NCBI RefSeq assembly: GCF_001766835.1
Contig: NZ_LKEU01000013.1
Span: 60,889 to 124,888, forward strand
DNA from: Acetobacterium wieringae
GTDB lineage: Bacteria; Bacillota; Clostridia; Eubacteriales; Eubacteriaceae
Direction: 5' to 3'
DNA length: 64,000 nt
This document shows positions 63,404 to 64,000 of this stretch, one piece after another. How positions within the stretch are numbered: the first letter of the stretch is position 1; the number at the start of each line of letters is the position of its first letter. The translations under genes were made by a program, and so were the position numbers. The notes beneath the pieces are model-generated. The model was not told where the DNA came from. It did no database searches and worked only from the letters and a program-made list of their open reading frames with translations.

Positions 63404-63840
63404 TCAAAATCATTACTTTTTATAAATTGAATGATGACTTCCAGCATTTCGTCGCAGAAAGGCTGGCTTTTCATCATTTTTTTTATTGTACATTCCCAGA
63501 TAATCAGGATGCGGATACCGGTCGCTTTCAGGGTGGCAATGGTACGTACATCTCTTTGGATATTGTCCGAAAATTTTTTTTGCCAGAATTCGGAATTCGT
63601 TTTTGGTGTTGTGGCGTCCTGACAGTTTGGGTGACGATGCCAGAAACAGCCGTTGATAAAAACCGCAGTAGGATTCCTGGTGAAATAGAGATCCGGGGTG
63701 CCGGCGATTGCTTTGTAGTTTACCCGAAAACGCAGATTACGCTGATGCAGAGCTTTACGAATAAATATTTCTGGAGAAGTATCTTTTGATCTGATTTTTG
63801 ACATATTTACACTACGACGGGCTTTGCTTGTTTTATCCAT
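63388..63840 (-). CDS. vsr: Very short patch repair endonuclease Vsr
   Basis: The 150-aa protein matches Vsr in length. The N-terminal RSVNMSKIRSKDTSPE binds DNA, GTPDLYF near residues 47-53 carries the catalytic Asp, and INGCFWHRHPNC near 62-73 gives the metal and structural zinc ligands. Vsr nicks T-G mismatches formed by deamination of 5-methylcytosine, so it protects sites made by the neighbouring methyltransferase. GGAGGTGA lies 9 bases before the ATG. The 3' ends of vsr and the methyltransferase gene overlap by 16 bases, and the IS begins 37 bases upstream of its start. Confidence 0.95.
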   Translation of the reverse strand: MDKTSKARRSVNMSKIRSKDTSPEIFIRKALHQRNLRFRVNYKAIAGTPDLYFTRNPTAVFINGCFWHRHPNCQDATTPKTNSEFWQKKFSDNIQRDVRTIATLKATGIRILIIWECTIKKMMKSQPFCDEMLEVIIQFIKSNDFDYLEI

Positions 63841-63876
63841 AAATACAAATCACCTCCAGGAACAATAGTAAATTTA

Positions 63877-64000
63877 GGCGTTTGCAAAACGCCAAACCCC
63901 GCATAATAGCGGGATATTTTTAACCTAAAAAAATATAACTCCTCACCAGATTGTGATAAAATTGAGTTGCTCAAAAACAAATCTATCAACCTGAAAGGAG
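63877..64000 (+). mobile_element. Second copy of the 1-1270 insertion sequence, left end only
   Basis: From GGCGTTTGCAAAACGCC at 63877 the sequence matches the reverse complement of 1270-1147. The inner 70 bases differ at about one position and the outer 50 at several. The complementary leader ATATAACTCCT is at 63933-63943, and the window stops at AAAGGAG, 10 bases before the expected transposase ATG. Orientation is opposite to the first copy. Confidence 0.85.

Noticed and set aside
1..64000. tRNA or rRNA genes
   Set aside because: No cloverleaf or ribosomal signature was noticed on either strand by eye; a covariance search would be needed to be certain.

Overview
The window looks like chromosomal DNA of a Gram-positive, clostridial (Firmicutes) anaerobe. 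Supporting signs are strong AAGGAGG-type ribosome binding sites, several TTG and GTG starts, a T-box leader on the trp operon, secreted proteins with clostridial ChW (hydrophobic-with-Trp) repeats, and CheX chemotaxis proteins. An Acetobacterium or Eubacterium-like genus is my best guess, but nothing here proves it.

Layout. 1-1270: end of a DDE-transposase insertion sequence read leftward; a second copy starts at 63877 in the opposite orientation. 1.3-9.7 kb: nitroreductase-like protein, RecQ, TraX-like membrane protein, arylamine N-acetyltransferase, ribokinase, an anchored two-repeat protein and a DHH phosphoesterase. 10.0-12.1 kb: cold-shock group (Csp, a 52-aa basic protein, DEAD-box helicase). 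12.2-17.5 kb: chemotaxis genes (CheY-CheX fusion, CheX, poly-HAMP chemoreceptor) and a frameshifted zinc-ribbon gene. 17.7-20.7 kb: PadR regulator, RsgA and a GNAT. 21-24 kb: secreted ChW/metallopeptidase/MORN protein. 24.1-31.8 kb: trpEGDCFBA behind a consensus promoter and T-box, with repeat clusters between trpC and trpF and between trpF and trpB. 32-34.3 kb: dhaKLM dihydroxyacetone kinase. 34.5-46.4 kb: a small hypothetical, a ZIP transporter, a DUF3089 lipoprotein, a 1617-aa ChW/LRR surface protein, a broken ChW gene, a papain-like ChW protease and a lipoprotein. 46.6 kb: radC.

From about 47.5 kb the window is accessory DNA. First comes a GC-rich phage-like module (family A DNA polymerase, primase-helicase, small transcription regulator, DUF1659, DUF2922, endolysin, holin) with no visible capsid, tail, terminase or integrase genes. 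Decaying small genes follow. Then there is an AT-rich defence-like block: an OLD-like ATPase/TOPRIM protein coupled to a C5 DNA methyltransferase, then a multi-pass membrane protein. Last is a second C5 methyltransferase with an N-terminal ribbon-helix-helix, convergent with vsr and next to the second IS copy.

The most unusual feature is the repeat content. Family A (about 100-150 bp, seven near-complete copies) and the related family B are long imperfect palindromes whose core hairpin changes by compensatory substitutions. Family C consists of REP-like palindromes, often in inverted pairs, and one lies in frame inside the primase gene. A 19-nt unit, GACCNAGGGGTCAGACCCT, is inserted cleanly inside both A and C elements at several sites. 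These repeats interrupt the trp and dha operons without breaking reading frames.

All calls are from reading the sequence; no database search was run.
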